NCBI RefSeq assembly: GCF_900184995.1
Contig: NZ_LT860099.1
Span: forward strand, 1,765,931 to 1,829,930
Reading direction: 5' to 3'
DNA length: 64,000 nt
DNA from: Konateibacter massiliensis
GTDB lineage: Bacteria; Bacillota; Clostridia; Lachnospirales; Lachnospiraceae
Shown here: positions 45,070-53,899 of the stretch, one piece after another
Layout of the letters: every line of letters begins with the position of its first letter
Position numbering within the stretch: position 1 is the stretch's first letter
Translations under genes and position numbers: made by a program
The notes under the pieces: model-generated
Told to the model about the DNA's origin: nothing
Seen by the model: the letters and a program-made list of their open reading frames with translations, nothing else
The model's database searches: none

Positions 45070-46311
45070 TTACCTTCCTAACTTTTGATTGATAATTTCC
45101 AAAGCCTTTTGGAGCTGATTGTCTTCATCGTGGGCGATAACCGCCTGTGTCCTTAAGGAATCATCCAGCTCAAGCTCTACATCCGGCTCAATGCCAATAC
45201 CGTGAATATTGTAGCCGTTTGGCGTGTAGTACTTGGATATGGTAAGCTTCATCGCCGTTCCGTCTCCCAGTTCGATGAGTCTTTGCACAATTCCCTTTCC
45301 AAAGGTTTTTGTTCCGACCAATGTACCGATGCCGTAATCTTTTACCGCACCTGCAAATATCTCAGAAGCACTTGCACTGTTTCCATTAATTAAAACCGCA
45401 AGCGGCTTATTAAACTGATGTGCCTCATCCGATTTGTACTCATCCTTGTTACCATATTTATCTTCGGTGTAAACAATGAGTCCCTCCGGAAGTATCTGAT
45501 CTAAAATGCTGTTTACAACATCCAGATTTCCACCCGGATTATCTCGTAGGTCCACAACAAGTCCGTCCACGCCTTGATTATTTAACTCTTCCAAAGCACT
45601 TATAAACTGTGATTCCGTAACCGTATCAAACTCCGCAATAGCAATGTAGCCAACGTTACCCTCCAGCACCTCATAGCTAATTGTCGGAACCTCAATCTGA
45701 CGTCTCTCCACGGTAAGATTCAGCTCATCGCTCTCACCTTCTCTTACAATAGTAAGATCAACAGTCGTTCCTTCTTCACCCTTAATCATCGCAACCACTG
45801 TAGAAAGTTCCATACCGGTAACCTCAGTCCCGTCTACTTTATATAAAATATCTCCGGGCAAAATTCCTGCCTCAAAACCCGGTCCATTCTCAAAAGGCTT
45901 TACCAATGTAATGATTCCCGTATCGGCATTCTGTGAAACCGTAACACCAATTCCATAGTAAACTCCGTTTGTACTCTCCATCATACTTTTAAACTCATCC
46001 TCTGTATAATAGACAGAATATGGATCTCCTAAACCATTTACAAGACCTTTATACATTCCTTCTACCAAATCGGCTTCATCCACATCCTCAAGATAGTACT
46101 TATCAATAATCTGTTTGATGACATCGATTTTGGTGCCGGTCAGTGTGCTTCCTACTTCCTCCACCTCACTGCCGGATACGTTTTGAACCAGACTTGCCAC
46201 CTTTAAATCTGCGCCTGTATATTTGTAAATAAACAATACAAGTGAAATTACAACCACGGCACTAAGTACACCGCCTAAAAAGCCTTTCAAAAATTTCTTA
46301 TTATCTTCCAT
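45070..46311 (-). CDS. ctpA: S41-family C-terminal processing peptidase
   Basis: This 413-residue membrane-anchored serine protease has an N-terminal helix (about 10-32), a PDZ domain (about 120-195, YYGIGVTVSQNADTGIITLV and GILPGDILYKVDGTEV) and the S41 catalytic domain. The nucleophile Ser lies in INGNSASASEIFAGA and the general-base Lys in GTKTFGKGIVQRL. Such proteases trim or degrade exported proteins outside the membrane, including cell-wall hydrolases. It follows an EnvC-like M23 peptidase gene by 23 nt, within an ftsEX-linked operon, so the hydrolase is a plausible target. Confidence 0.93.
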   Translation of the reverse strand: MEDNKKFLKGFLGGVLSAVVVISLVLFIYKYTGADLKVASLVQNVSGSEVEEVGSTLTGTKIDVIKQIIDKYYLEDVDEADLVEGMYKGLVNGLGDPYSVYYTEDEFKSMMESTNGVYYGIGVTVSQNADTGIITLVKPFENGPGFEAGILPGDILYKVDGTEVTGMELSTVVAMIKGEEGTTVDLTIVREGESDELNLTVERRQIEVPTISYEVLEGNVGYIAIAEFDTVTESQFISALEELNNQGVDGLVVDLRDNPGGNLDVVNSILDQILPEGLIVYTEDKYGNKDEYKSDEAHQFNKPLAVLINGNSASASEIFAGAVKDYGIGTLVGTKTFGKGIVQRLIELGDGTAMKLTISKYYTPNGYNIHGIGIEPDVELELDDSLRTQAVIAHDEDNQLQKALEIINQKLGR

Positions 46312-46334
46312 GCTGACCTTCCTTATTTTCGTTA

Positions 46335-47600
46335 TTAGCCCACATAATTATGAGGATTTACATAACTCCCGTTTAAACGGACTCCAAAATGCAAATGCGG
46401 TCCGGTCGATCTGCCTGTTGAGCCGACTGCTGCAATTGTATCTCCCTTGGACACGTTCTGACCTGCTGTAACATAAAGCTCCGATGCATGCATATAGATG
46501 GTATACAAGCCGTCTCCGTGGTCAATCATCACATAATTTCCCATCGAAGAATTATACCCCGCACCGGCCACAGTTCCTTTGTAAGCTGCAACAATCGCAC
46601 TGCCCGTTGATGCCGCGATATCAATTCCGTTATGAAATTTATTTACACCAAGTACCGGGTGTAAACGATTACCATATTCGCTGCTGATTGTTTTACTGGC
46701 GGGACACGGCCATGTGAAAGTTCCTCCATCATAGGTTGTTGTAATATTGACCGATTGACCCGTACCACCTGTATTTTTTTCCTCTTCTTCCAGCCTTTTA
46801 ATCTCAGCCTTTTTAGCTTCAACAGAAGCTTCCAGTGCAGCTATCACGGCGTTTTGTGCCTTAATATCCTCTTCGTAGTCATCTGCCAGCTCCTGGGCAG
46901 ATAAAATATTACTTTCGTATGCTGCAATCTGCGTTGATTTTTGATCAATCAACCCCGCTACCTCTGATTGCTTTTCTTCTGTTTCCGCCTTTAACGCAGA
47001 CAACTCAGCTTTCTCATTTTCAAGCGTCTCCTTCGTATCTGCAATATAAAGCTTCGTTTCCTTAAATTTATCAAGCATTTCTCTGTCATAGTCCGCTATC
47101 TTTATAATATATTCAGCGGAATTCAACAACTGTGACAAGGATTTAGACTGTAGAATCATTTCAATATATGCCGTATTTCCGTTTTCATACATATATTTGA
47201 TTCTTTTCTTCATCGCCTCATACTGCTCGACTTCATCTTCCTCTGCCTGAGCAAGCGCGTCTGTTGTCTCTTCGATTTCCTGCTCCTTTGTCTCCATCTG
47301 CTCTACTATCTCTTCTATGCTGTCCAGAATACCAGCAAGCTGATTATCCAGTTCCTTTACATAGTTTTCCATATTATTCTTTTTATCAGAGAGAGAGTCA
47401 ATCGCTTTCTGCGTATCTGCCAAACCATCCTTTAAATCATCAGTCTCGGAATTTGCATTCTCAAGCTCTTCTTCAAGCTGTTCTTGCTCCCTCTGAGCCT
47501 GTTCGGAGCTTTTTGCGGAGGATGCCTGCGCCATTATATTATTTTGAAACACCAGATTAAAAGCAAGTATCAAGGCGGCTATCTTTATATACTTCTTCAT
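46335..47600 (-). CDS. EnvC/PcsB-like murein hydrolase with M23 (LytM) domain
   Basis: This 421-residue secreted protein has a signal peptide (about 1-25), a long coiled coil (about 30-275; heptads such as QAQREQEQLEEELENANSET) and a C-terminal LytM/M23 endopeptidase domain (about 310-420). The zinc ligands are complete: HNGIDIAASTGSAI (His and Asp) and GPHLHFGVRLNG (HxH), with a further His in IYMHASEL. It should therefore be an active peptidoglycan endopeptidase rather than an inactive activator like E. coli EnvC. It lies 8 nt after ftsX; in this architecture FtsEX gates the hydrolase through its coiled coil. Confidence 0.9.
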   Translation of the reverse strand: MKKYIKIAALILAFNLVFQNNIMAQASSAKSSEQAQREQEQLEEELENANSETDDLKDGLADTQKAIDSLSDKKNNMENYVKELDNQLAGILDSIEEIVEQMETKEQEIEETTDALAQAEEDEVEQYEAMKKRIKYMYENGNTAYIEMILQSKSLSQLLNSAEYIIKIADYDREMLDKFKETKLYIADTKETLENEKAELSALKAETEEKQSEVAGLIDQKSTQIAAYESNILSAQELADDYEEDIKAQNAVIAALEASVEAKKAEIKRLEEEEKNTGGTGQSVNITTTYDGGTFTWPCPASKTISSEYGNRLHPVLGVNKFHNGIDIAASTGSAIVAAYKGTVAGAGYNSSMGNYVMIDHGDGLYTIYMHASELYVTAGQNVSKGDTIAAVGSTGRSTGPHLHFGVRLNGSYVNPHNYVG

Positions 47601-47608
47601 AGCAACTC

Positions 47609-48517
47609 CTATACTCTCAGATGTTTGCGTATTGTGATAAAGCTTCCTAAGAATCCGATACCCACACCGATCAGCAATGCAACCGGGATAAGCGTCTGGA
47701 AAACAGTATTAACCGGTAAGAAATTTAAAACTCCCTGAAGAATTTTAAATTTTTCACTTACTAATTGTATGATATTTCGGTACATATAAAAAAGTGCTAT
47801 CAAAGGAATTGCCGAGCCAACCAGTCCAATCAAAATCCCCTCGACAATAAACGGCGCCTTTACAAAGAAATCCGTCGCTCCGATGAGCTTCATAATGGAT
47901 ATTTCCTCTCGTCTGACCGCAATACCGATTGTGACTGTATTACTGATCAAAAATACGGAAACACCTAATAATATGATAATAATTGCAAGTGATATGTATC
48001 CTACCAGTACATTAAAGTTGGCAAGTGTATTCGCTACAATTTCCGAGCGTTTTACCTCACGAACTCCATCTAAAGATTCCAGATAAGTAACCAATGTCTT
48101 CTGCATAGAAACATCATTCAAATATATCTCATAACTGGAAGCCTCCGCCAGCGGGTTGTCATCCTGAAAGCTTGACGCCGCATCCTCATCACCGCCAAAG
48201 TAATCTTTCTTAAATGCTTCCCACGCTTCATCTGCAGAAACATAATTATATTTTGATACCTCAACGCGTTTTCCAATCTCGTCTCCGATTTCCTTAATCT
48301 TGTCATCTGATATTCCTTCATCAAAGAATACGGTAACGGAAACTCCTGTCTCTGCCTGTTTTACAATGTTATTGAAATTCGCCACAATAGCATAGAATAA
48401 ACCAAAGAGAAAAATACACGCCGCCATCGTTGCAATGGAGGCCAATGAAAACATCTTGTTGCGGACTATATTTTTAAAGCCCTGTTTTAAACTATATGCA
48501 ATCGAACTAATCCTCAT
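47609..48517 (-). CDS. ftsX: Cell division ABC transporter permease FtsX
   Basis: FtsX is the membrane partner of FtsE and controls peptidoglycan hydrolases outside the cell. The 302-residue protein has an N-terminal helix (about 22-45), an extracellular loop of about 130 residues that would bind the hydrolase, and three C-terminal helices. I start it at MRISSIAYSLKQGF (48517), with AGGTGG eight bases upstream; this overlaps the ftsE stop codon by 11 nt and gives coupled translation. The nine extra residues of the longer frame have no ribosome site. Confidence 0.95.
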   Translation of the reverse strand: MRISSIAYSLKQGFKNIVRNKMFSLASIATMAACIFLFGLFYAIVANFNNIVKQAETGVSVTVFFDEGISDDKIKEIGDEIGKRVEVSKYNYVSADEAWEAFKKDYFGGDEDAASSFQDDNPLAEASSYEIYLNDVSMQKTLVTYLESLDGVREVKRSEIVANTLANFNVLVGYISLAIIIILLGVSVFLISNTVTIGIAVRREEISIMKLIGATDFFVKAPFIVEGILIGLVGSAIPLIALFYMYRNIIQLVSEKFKILQGVLNFLPVNTVFQTLIPVALLIGVGIGFLGSFITIRKHLRV

Positions 48518-49193
48518 AAATATACCCACCTTTTTGCTCGTCACTTACAATAACGCCCTTGTGCATGGTAATAACACGTTTTTGCATCGCGTCAACAATC
48601 TCTCTGTTATGAGTTACTACAAGAACCGTCGTTCCCCTTTGATTTGCCTCTTCCAAAAGCTTCATGATATCCCATGAATTTTTCGGATCAAGATTACCTG
48701 TCGGCTCATCTGCTAGCAAAATAGAAGGCTTGTTGACCAAAGCCCTCGCAAGTGCCACTCTCTGTTGTTCTCCTCCGGACAGTTCCCTCGGATTCGCTTT
48801 GTATTTCTCCGCAAGACCTACCATAGAAAGCATGGCAGGCACCTGACGCTTTATTGTCTTAGTCGGCACCTGAATTACACGCTGTGCAAATGCCACATTT
48901 TCATAGACATTTCGATCTTTCAGCAATCTAAAATCCTGAAAGACAACACCGATGTCCCTCCTGAATTTAGGAACCTGTTTTCTTTTCAGCCGTGCCACAT
49001 TTTTATTGTTTACCGTAATCTTTCCGGATGTCGGCTCAAGCTCCTTTAGAAGCAACTTGATTAAAGTTGATTTACCGGAGCCGCTTGTTCCGACAATAAA
49101 AACAAACTCACCCTTTTCAATTGTAAGACTTATCCCGTTAATTGCCGGCGTACCCGTCGAATAAGTCTTACTCACATTTTCTAATTCTATCAT
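48507..49193 (-). CDS. ftsE: Cell division ATP-binding protein FtsE
   Basis: This 228-residue ABC ATPase powers FtsX. It has Walker A GTSGSGKSTLIKLLL, the Q-loop VVFQDFRLL, the signature LSGGEQQRVALARAL, Walker B ILLADEPTGNLDP and the H-loop VVTHNREIV. The first gene of the ftsE-ftsX-envC-like-ctpA run lies 29 nt after a PucR/CdaR-type regulator gene. Confidence 0.96.
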   Translation of the reverse strand: MIELENVSKTYSTGTPAINGISLTIEKGEFVFIVGTSGSGKSTLIKLLLKELEPTSGKITVNNKNVARLKRKQVPKFRRDIGVVFQDFRLLKDRNVYENVAFAQRVIQVPTKTIKRQVPAMLSMVGLAEKYKANPRELSGGEQQRVALARALVNKPSILLADEPTGNLDPKNSWDIMKLLEEANQRGTTVLVVTHNREIVDAMQKRVITMHKGVIVSDEQKGGYIYED

Positions 49194-49222
49194 CTAACTT
49201 TCCTCTCAAACCTATCACTGCA

Positions 49223-50308
49223 TTAATAATCCAACGTTTCCATATACTTCATATACTTCACTACCATAAGAGCTATCTTAAAAGTTATGGCATCTTCAAA
49301 CACGCGAAGATCAAGCCCGGTGCTCTTTTGAAGCTTGTCCAGACGATATACCAAAGTATTTCTGTGAATGTAAAGCTGTCTTGAGGTTTCTGATACATTT
49401 AGGCTGTTTTCAAAAAACTTATAAATAGTTGTCAGTGTTTCCTCATCAAACTCATCCGGCGATTTTCCGTCGAAGATTTCTTTGATGAACATTTTACAAA
49501 GCGGAATTGGCAACTGATAAATCAGTCTTCCTATTCCAAGCGTGCTGTATGCAATAATATCTCTTTCGCTGAAGAATATTCTGCCTACATCAAGTGCCAT
49601 TTTGGCTTCCTTGTAAGAACGTGACACTTCCTTTATCTCATTTACAATTGTTCCGTAAGCAATGTGAACCTTGCCTCCGTTTGCGCTGAATAAGTCTAAA
49701 ATGCTTTTTGCCACCTTATCCATCTCGTCATAGCCTTCATTGGCGCCAACCTCTTTTACCACGATAACACTTTTCTCATCCACCGCAGTAATAAAGTCCT
49801 TTGTCTTGCCGCCGAAGAGTCCTCTAACAATTTCCAGGCCGTTTAATTCTTTCTCATTGTTCATTTCTACAATAAACACGGCTCTTTTTACATCCGTGTC
49901 GATATGCAGCTTCTTTGATCTGTTATAAATATCGACAAGCAGCAAATTGTCAAGCAGCAGGTTTTTAATAAAATTATCCTTATCAAACCTCTCCTTATAC
50001 GCAATTAACAGATTCTGAATCTGAAATGCAGCAATTTTTCCTACCATATAGCCGTCTTCACTGCCGCCGTTTACCAGAAGAACATATTCCAACTGGTGTT
50101 CGTCAAACACTTTAAAAAATTGGTATCCTTGGATAACCTGACTGTCTGCCGGTGACTCCGCAAAAGAAAGTACAACCTCCCCATACCCCTCTGCTTCATG
50201 AAAGGTAGTAGCCAATACATTTCCATCCGTGTCCATTATGCACAACTCTACTTTTGTAATTCCTTTTAGCCCTTCAATTGTATTTTGAAGTATTTGATTC
50301 GATATCAT
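49223..50308 (-). CDS. PucR/CdaR-like transcriptional regulator
   Basis: This 361-residue protein has a sugar-diacid-type sensor region at the N-terminus (MISNQILQNTIEGLKGITKV), a central GGDEF-like domain as in CdaR/PucR (about 130-280) and a C-terminal helix-turn-helix (LNVSETSRQLYIHRNTLVYRLDKLQ). I start it at 50308; the upstream in-frame ATG overlaps the ribosome site AGGAG. The effector is unknown. Its gene lies immediately before ftsE, so it may respond to an envelope or metabolic signal, or the adjacency may be incidental. Confidence 0.8.
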   Translation of the reverse strand: MISNQILQNTIEGLKGITKVELCIMDTDGNVLATTFHEAEGYGEVVLSFAESPADSQVIQGYQFFKVFDEHQLEYVLLVNGGSEDGYMVGKIAAFQIQNLLIAYKERFDKDNFIKNLLLDNLLLVDIYNRSKKLHIDTDVKRAVFIVEMNNEKELNGLEIVRGLFGGKTKDFITAVDEKSVIVVKEVGANEGYDEMDKVAKSILDLFSANGGKVHIAYGTIVNEIKEVSRSYKEAKMALDVGRIFFSERDIIAYSTLGIGRLIYQLPIPLCKMFIKEIFDGKSPDEFDEETLTTIYKFFENSLNVSETSRQLYIHRNTLVYRLDKLQKSTGLDLRVFEDAITFKIALMVVKYMKYMETLDY

Positions 50309-50530
50309 TACACTCCACTCCTTTAACATTAGTATAATTTTTTAATATACAACTTCCACAACAAATAAATTTTATATTTTTTATTACATAACAGCCTATT
50401 TTATATTTTAATGCAAAAGTGCAAAAAAATAAAGAGGAAATACGTGGTTTTTATGCATTTTCTCTCTATTTTTGTCTAAATCCTTATTTTTTCCTATTAT
50501 GCATAGTTCACAATCATTACTTTTTTCCTA

Positions 50531-51391
50531 TTATTGTCCTAACCGGAACTCAATAAAGCCTTCTCCAAGTACCTCTCTCGCATCGCTTACGATGACAAAA
50601 GCACGCGGATCAATCTTAGCAACAATCTCTTTTACCTGCACAATTTCTTTTTTAGACACAACACATAACAGCACTTTCTTTTCTGCCGCAGAGTACATGC
50701 CCGTGGCATTAAGCCCCGTTGCCCCTCTTCCGAGGGAGGTCATAATTGCATTCGCCACCTCATCATACTCATCTGTTATAATGTAGGCAAGTTTTGAAAA
50801 CTTAAGACCTTCAATAATACCGTCTGTCACCCACGACAGTACAACAACAGATATAAGCGCATATAACGCTTTATTCAGACCAAAGATATAAGCTCCTACT
50901 AAAATAACCGCTCCGTCTATCACCTGAAGCACCTGCGCTATCGTATAGTGCCTTAAATAGTGTTGGATGTATGCCGCTACCATATCGGTTCCTCCGGTGG
51001 TCGCCCTTGCCAGAAAAACCATTCCTGTCCCAATTCCGCATATCACACCACCAAAGATGGCAGCCAATATATAGTCATCTGCCATAATCGTAATTTCCGG
51101 CAAAACATAGAGCCATACTGACAGCATCACCGTGGCATACAATGTTCTTGCAATAAAGCGGAACCCCTTTATCTTTATTCCGATTAAAAAAATCGGTATA
51201 TTCAAAACAATGTTAATGAGCCACAGCGGTATATTACTGAACGCCTTCGCAATAATCGCAATACCTGTAAAGCCTCCCGTAACCATAGCAATCGGGTCGT
51301 AAATCGTCTTGATTGCAAAAGCTATCAGACAGGTTCCCACTGTCATCAACAAATAATCAATATAAACCGGTCTGTTTCCGGATACCTCCAT
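50531..51391 (-). CDS. YitT-family membrane protein
   Basis: This 286-residue protein has five to six predicted membrane helices in residues 1-200 and a C-terminal DUF2179 domain (about 205-286, KLAYIITDEYDEVANAIMTS and GRGATGLNATGMYSAAEKKV). Bacterial YitT proteins are widespread; their transport role is uncertain. The start codon lies directly after the stop codon of the WecG/TagA-like gene. The 222-nt gap 50309-50530 holds only A/T-rich sequence with a possible -10 box (TATACT near 50330) for the regulator. Confidence 0.85.
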   Translation of the reverse strand: MEVSGNRPVYIDYLLMTVGTCLIAFAIKTIYDPIAMVTGGFTGIAIIAKAFSNIPLWLINIVLNIPIFLIGIKIKGFRFIARTLYATVMLSVWLYVLPEITIMADDYILAAIFGGVICGIGTGMVFLARATTGGTDMVAAYIQHYLRHYTIAQVLQVIDGAVILVGAYIFGLNKALYALISVVVLSWVTDGIIEGLKFSKLAYIITDEYDEVANAIMTSLGRGATGLNATGMYSAAEKKVLLCVVSKKEIVQVKEIVAKIDPRAFVIVSDAREVLGEGFIEFRLGQ

Positions 51392-51393
51392 AC

Positions 51394-52071
51394 TTAATCA
51401 CCATTTTCACTCTCGTATTTTTTTACCTTACTCAGTAAAAGTTTCTTTTCAATCAGCCTTTTCAGCCAGCCGCTTTTTGTTTTTGAATCACTCATCTGTA
51501 ATTCATCGCCAACACCGATCCATACTCTTGCACTTATCTTATTCTTGTTGGCAATCACAAATTTTTCCTGAAAAGGAGAAGGCAGAATCGATATAATCAC
51601 ATCCGGTGCAACACTGTTTAATTCGTTTACAATGGAGTCCCAGTCATCCTCATAACCGTCAATCGCAAATTTGCCTGCTATGTTTAAACCGGTATGGCGT
51701 TTTGTAATCGCCTTCATATACCTGTCAACTTCCTGTTCCTTTTCCCCCAGAATAAAAATTGTCTTTTCCTTTTTCACGACATTTTGAAAAAACTGAATAA
51801 GAAATTCACCGTCGGAAGCCTCACTAAGCTTCTGCTTGTCTTCCAAGCCAGCCGCTTCTAAGATTTCTGCATCACCTGCAACGGTCAAATCCATTTGTTC
51901 AATGTATTCCTTGAATTCATCATCATCCACTGCTCTAAGCAATGTAGGAATTTGTATCACACTAATAGTATTCATACAATCTTGTTCTAAATATTCATCG
52001 ATCAAGCTCTTACTTTCCAAGGTTAAGTAATTGTCGACCATGATACCTAGTATACGTATCTTATTTTCCAT
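51394..52071 (-). CDS. WecG/TagA/CpsF-family (GT26) glycosyltransferase-like protein
   Basis: This 225-residue protein resembles the GT26 family, which adds N-acetyl-mannosamine or related sugars to lipid-linked carriers in wall teichoic acid and capsule synthesis. Visible features are DLTVAGDAEILEAAG, the ILGEKEQEVDRYMKAITKRH strand-helix, and PDVIISILPSPFQEKFVIAN near the C-terminus. The motif usually read as GxPxQExW is altered here to PSPFQEKFV. The catalytic Asp of TagA (in TPDG) is replaced by VAGDA. Activity is therefore uncertain. It is followed directly by the YitT gene. Confidence 0.65.
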   Translation of the reverse strand: MENKIRILGIMVDNYLTLESKSLIDEYLEQDCMNTISVIQIPTLLRAVDDDEFKEYIEQMDLTVAGDAEILEAAGLEDKQKLSEASDGEFLIQFFQNVVKKEKTIFILGEKEQEVDRYMKAITKRHTGLNIAGKFAIDGYEDDWDSIVNELNSVAPDVIISILPSPFQEKFVIANKNKISARVWIGVGDELQMSDSKTKSGWLKRLIEKKLLLSKVKKYESENGD

Positions 52072-52257
52072 ACCTTCACCATATCAGTTCCAATGAATCA
52101 TTACATTTGGTTCCTGCCACATTTATCCTATCCCTATTTATTTTTATTCAAATTCACTATTACAATTCAATCTAGTATATCAAACTTGGTAATATTTTTC
52201 AATTCTTAAATTTTTATTAATTACCCCATGCCTAATTAATTTAAGACTATTGGATCA

Positions 52258-52286
52258 TTGCTTTCTTATTCCCTATATAGTATAGT
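52258..52286 (+). promoter_or_regulatory. Putative promoter of the YjfB-like gene
   Basis: TTGCTT (52258-52263) and TATAGT (52281-52286) are spaced by 17 nt, followed by AAGGAGG before the gene. The SigD flagellar consensus was not seen. The gene-free remainder of 52072-52324 is A/T-rich without other features. Confidence 0.6.
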
Positions 52287-52324
52287 GGTAATATGTAGTT
52301 ATATTTTATAAGGAGGTAATTGTT

Positions 52325-52516
52325 ATGGATATTCCTTCCCTCTCAATCGCGTTAAGCCAGAGCAAGGTTATGAGCGATGTCTCTATGGCAATGCTTGGCA
52401 AATCGCTTGACATGGTAGAAGATTTATCAGCAAACATGACTGATATGATTGATTCTGCCGCCGCACCGGCTCTCCCTATTGACGGACTCGGTGCTAACAT
52501 TGACATTACACTCTGA
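52325..52516 (+). CDS. YjfB-family putative motility protein
   Basis: This 63-residue protein, starting MDIPSLSIALSQSKVMSDVS, matches the small YjfB family found in flagellated Firmicutes. Family members are amphipathic and helical and their role is unknown; the name links them to motility by genome context. It is the only plus-strand gene in this part of the window. AAGGAGGTAATTGTT gives a clear start. The last codons form part of a terminator hairpin. Confidence 0.8.
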   Translation: MDIPSLSIALSQSKVMSDVSMAMLGKSLDMVEDLSANMTDMIDSAAAPALPIDGLGANIDITL

Positions 52517-52533
52517 TAATCAGAGTGTAATGT
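52503..52533. terminator. Terminator overlapping the yjfB stop codon
   Basis: ACATTACACTCTGA (52503-52516) and TCAGAGTGTAATGT (52520-52533) form a perfect 14-bp stem with loop TAA. The TGA stop codon is the last triplet of the left arm. The right arm ends exactly at the stop codon of the convergent CPBP gene. Confidence 0.75.
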
Positions 52534-53562
52534 TTAATAGTTGCTGTGAACACCGCAGGTGTGAACAGCAATATTTAATGTATTATCCAGCGTATTCTTC
52601 TCTATCGGCTCTTCTATATTGTAGTTATCTTCTGAATTTCTCCCTGCTGCCTCTGAATATCCCATATATGCCAGACAAACAATCACTCCGATTATAAGCG
52701 GAATACTGATTGCCTTTTTGATGGAGAACTTATCCTCTCCGTTTCGAATCCAGAATACAGCTCTCATGTGCTCTTCCCGCTTGCAATGCTTTATAATCCA
52801 GATATAAACACCGATTGCCATCACTGTCGTCACGACCGCAATCATTCCGTAAAGACCAACCACTATCATCAGATACTCCTGTGTTATCTGAGCCTGAAGC
52901 TCCTGCGATGTCTGCCCTGATGTAAATGCCATTGCCCACACGCTGCTGCCGTTTATAATAAAGTGCGCTATCATGGTCGTATAAATGCTTCCTGTTGCCT
53001 CAATCAATAACGCAAAAATAATACCAATTACAAAAGCATAGGAAAACTGGTTGAAATTCAAATGCATCAGTCCGAATACAATTCCGCTCAATACAACTCC
53101 ATACAGTACGCTGCTCTTTCGGTAAGTATGAAATAAAACGCCGCGGAATACAAATTCTTCACTGATCGCCGGAAGGATGGCAAGCAAAAATAAATTTACC
53201 AAAAAAGGATTTCCCGTCATTTCTGATGTCAGAGTCATTACCTCATTTTCGGCAAAAAGCATAGACAACGCATTTAAAAACGAAACAAGAGGCATTATTA
53301 ATACCGTAAACAACGCTGTCATCATGATAGTGGACACATCTATTTTCTTAAACCTGATTAGCTTAACTGGGTTTGTCTTCGTTGCAATTAAATAAATAAT
53401 AACCGGAATCAAAATCAAAAACTGGCTTATGATAAGGCTCTGATTCGACGATAAATTGCTGTTTATTCCCATTATGTGTAATATACTAAACAGTAATGTA
53501 GCACTTAGATGAGCAAAAACCATAATAAGAAACAAAATATCTGATTTTAATGTATGTTTCAT
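52534..53562 (-). CDS. CPBP-family intramembrane glutamic endopeptidase
   Basis: This 342-residue membrane protein has about eight helices and the ABI/CPBP motifs: EEFVFRGVLFHTYR (EExxxR), SGIVFGLMHLNFNQFSYAFV (FxxxHxxx) and MIAHFIINGSS (HxxxN). Such proteases process membrane-linked peptides; bacterial members act in bacteriocin immunity or protein maturation. I start it at ATG 53562, eight bases after AGAGG; an upstream TTG in frame is less likely. No bacteriocin gene is seen nearby, so its target is unknown. Confidence 0.85.
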   Translation of the reverse strand: MKHTLKSDILFLIMVFAHLSATLLFSILHIMGINSNLSSNQSLIISQFLILIPVIIYLIATKTNPVKLIRFKKIDVSTIMMTALFTVLIMPLVSFLNALSMLFAENEVMTLTSEMTGNPFLVNLFLLAILPAISEEFVFRGVLFHTYRKSSVLYGVVLSGIVFGLMHLNFNQFSYAFVIGIIFALLIEATGSIYTTMIAHFIINGSSVWAMAFTSGQTSQELQAQITQEYLMIVVGLYGMIAVVTTVMAIGVYIWIIKHCKREEHMRAVFWIRNGEDKFSIKKAISIPLIIGVIVCLAYMGYSEAAGRNSEDNYNIEEPIEKNTLDNTLNIAVHTCGVHSNY

Positions 53563-53629
53563 TCTCAATTCCTCTTTTTTTACTATTTTATATCATCAAA
53601 AATTCCAAGGAATTTCCCATGATACTAAA

Positions 53630-53656
53630 ATAGGAAGTTCGGATTGAACTTCCTAT
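53630..53656 (-). terminator. Intrinsic terminator of the HPr-like gene
   Basis: ATAGGAAGTTC and GAACTTCCTAT form a perfect 11-bp stem with a 5-nt loop, followed by TTT on the minus strand and located 9 nt after the stop codon. Confidence 0.75.
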
Positions 53657-53665
53657 CTGTCATTC

Positions 53666-53899
53666 TTAGCCGTTAATCATAAAAGATACAAGCTTATCAA
53701 TATCTTCCTTCTCATATGCGATAATCTCTAATTCAGCAATCTCACCATCTGAAAAAATATTTGCCATAGAAACATACTGAGAAAGCTTTGATTTTAAGTT
53801 CAATCTGTCACCTTCACCTGTTACTAGCTCTACTCTGCCGACACAACTGTCAACAACCTTAAAAAATTTGTCTACGTCTTTAATATTTTGAACCTTCAT
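53666..53899 (-). CDS. HPr-like small protein lacking the phosphorylatable histidine
   Basis: This 77-residue protein resembles the phosphocarrier HPr. DRLNLKSKLSQYVSMANIF aligns with the HPr NLKSIMGVMSLG helix-turn, and GEIAELEIIAYEKEDIDKLV aligns with the C-terminal strand and helix. The N-terminal segment has no HARP-type histidine, so it cannot accept a phosphate like PtsH. The serine in LKSK corresponds to the regulatory Ser46. I start it at ATG 53899, with AGGAG eight bases upstream; a GTG two codons earlier is less likely. It may be a degenerate regulator that binds HPr partners, which is inference. It is monocistronic. Confidence 0.65.
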   Translation of the reverse strand: MKVQNIKDVDKFFKVVDSCVGRVELVTGEGDRLNLKSKLSQYVSMANIFSDGEIAELEIIAYEKEDIDKLVSFMING

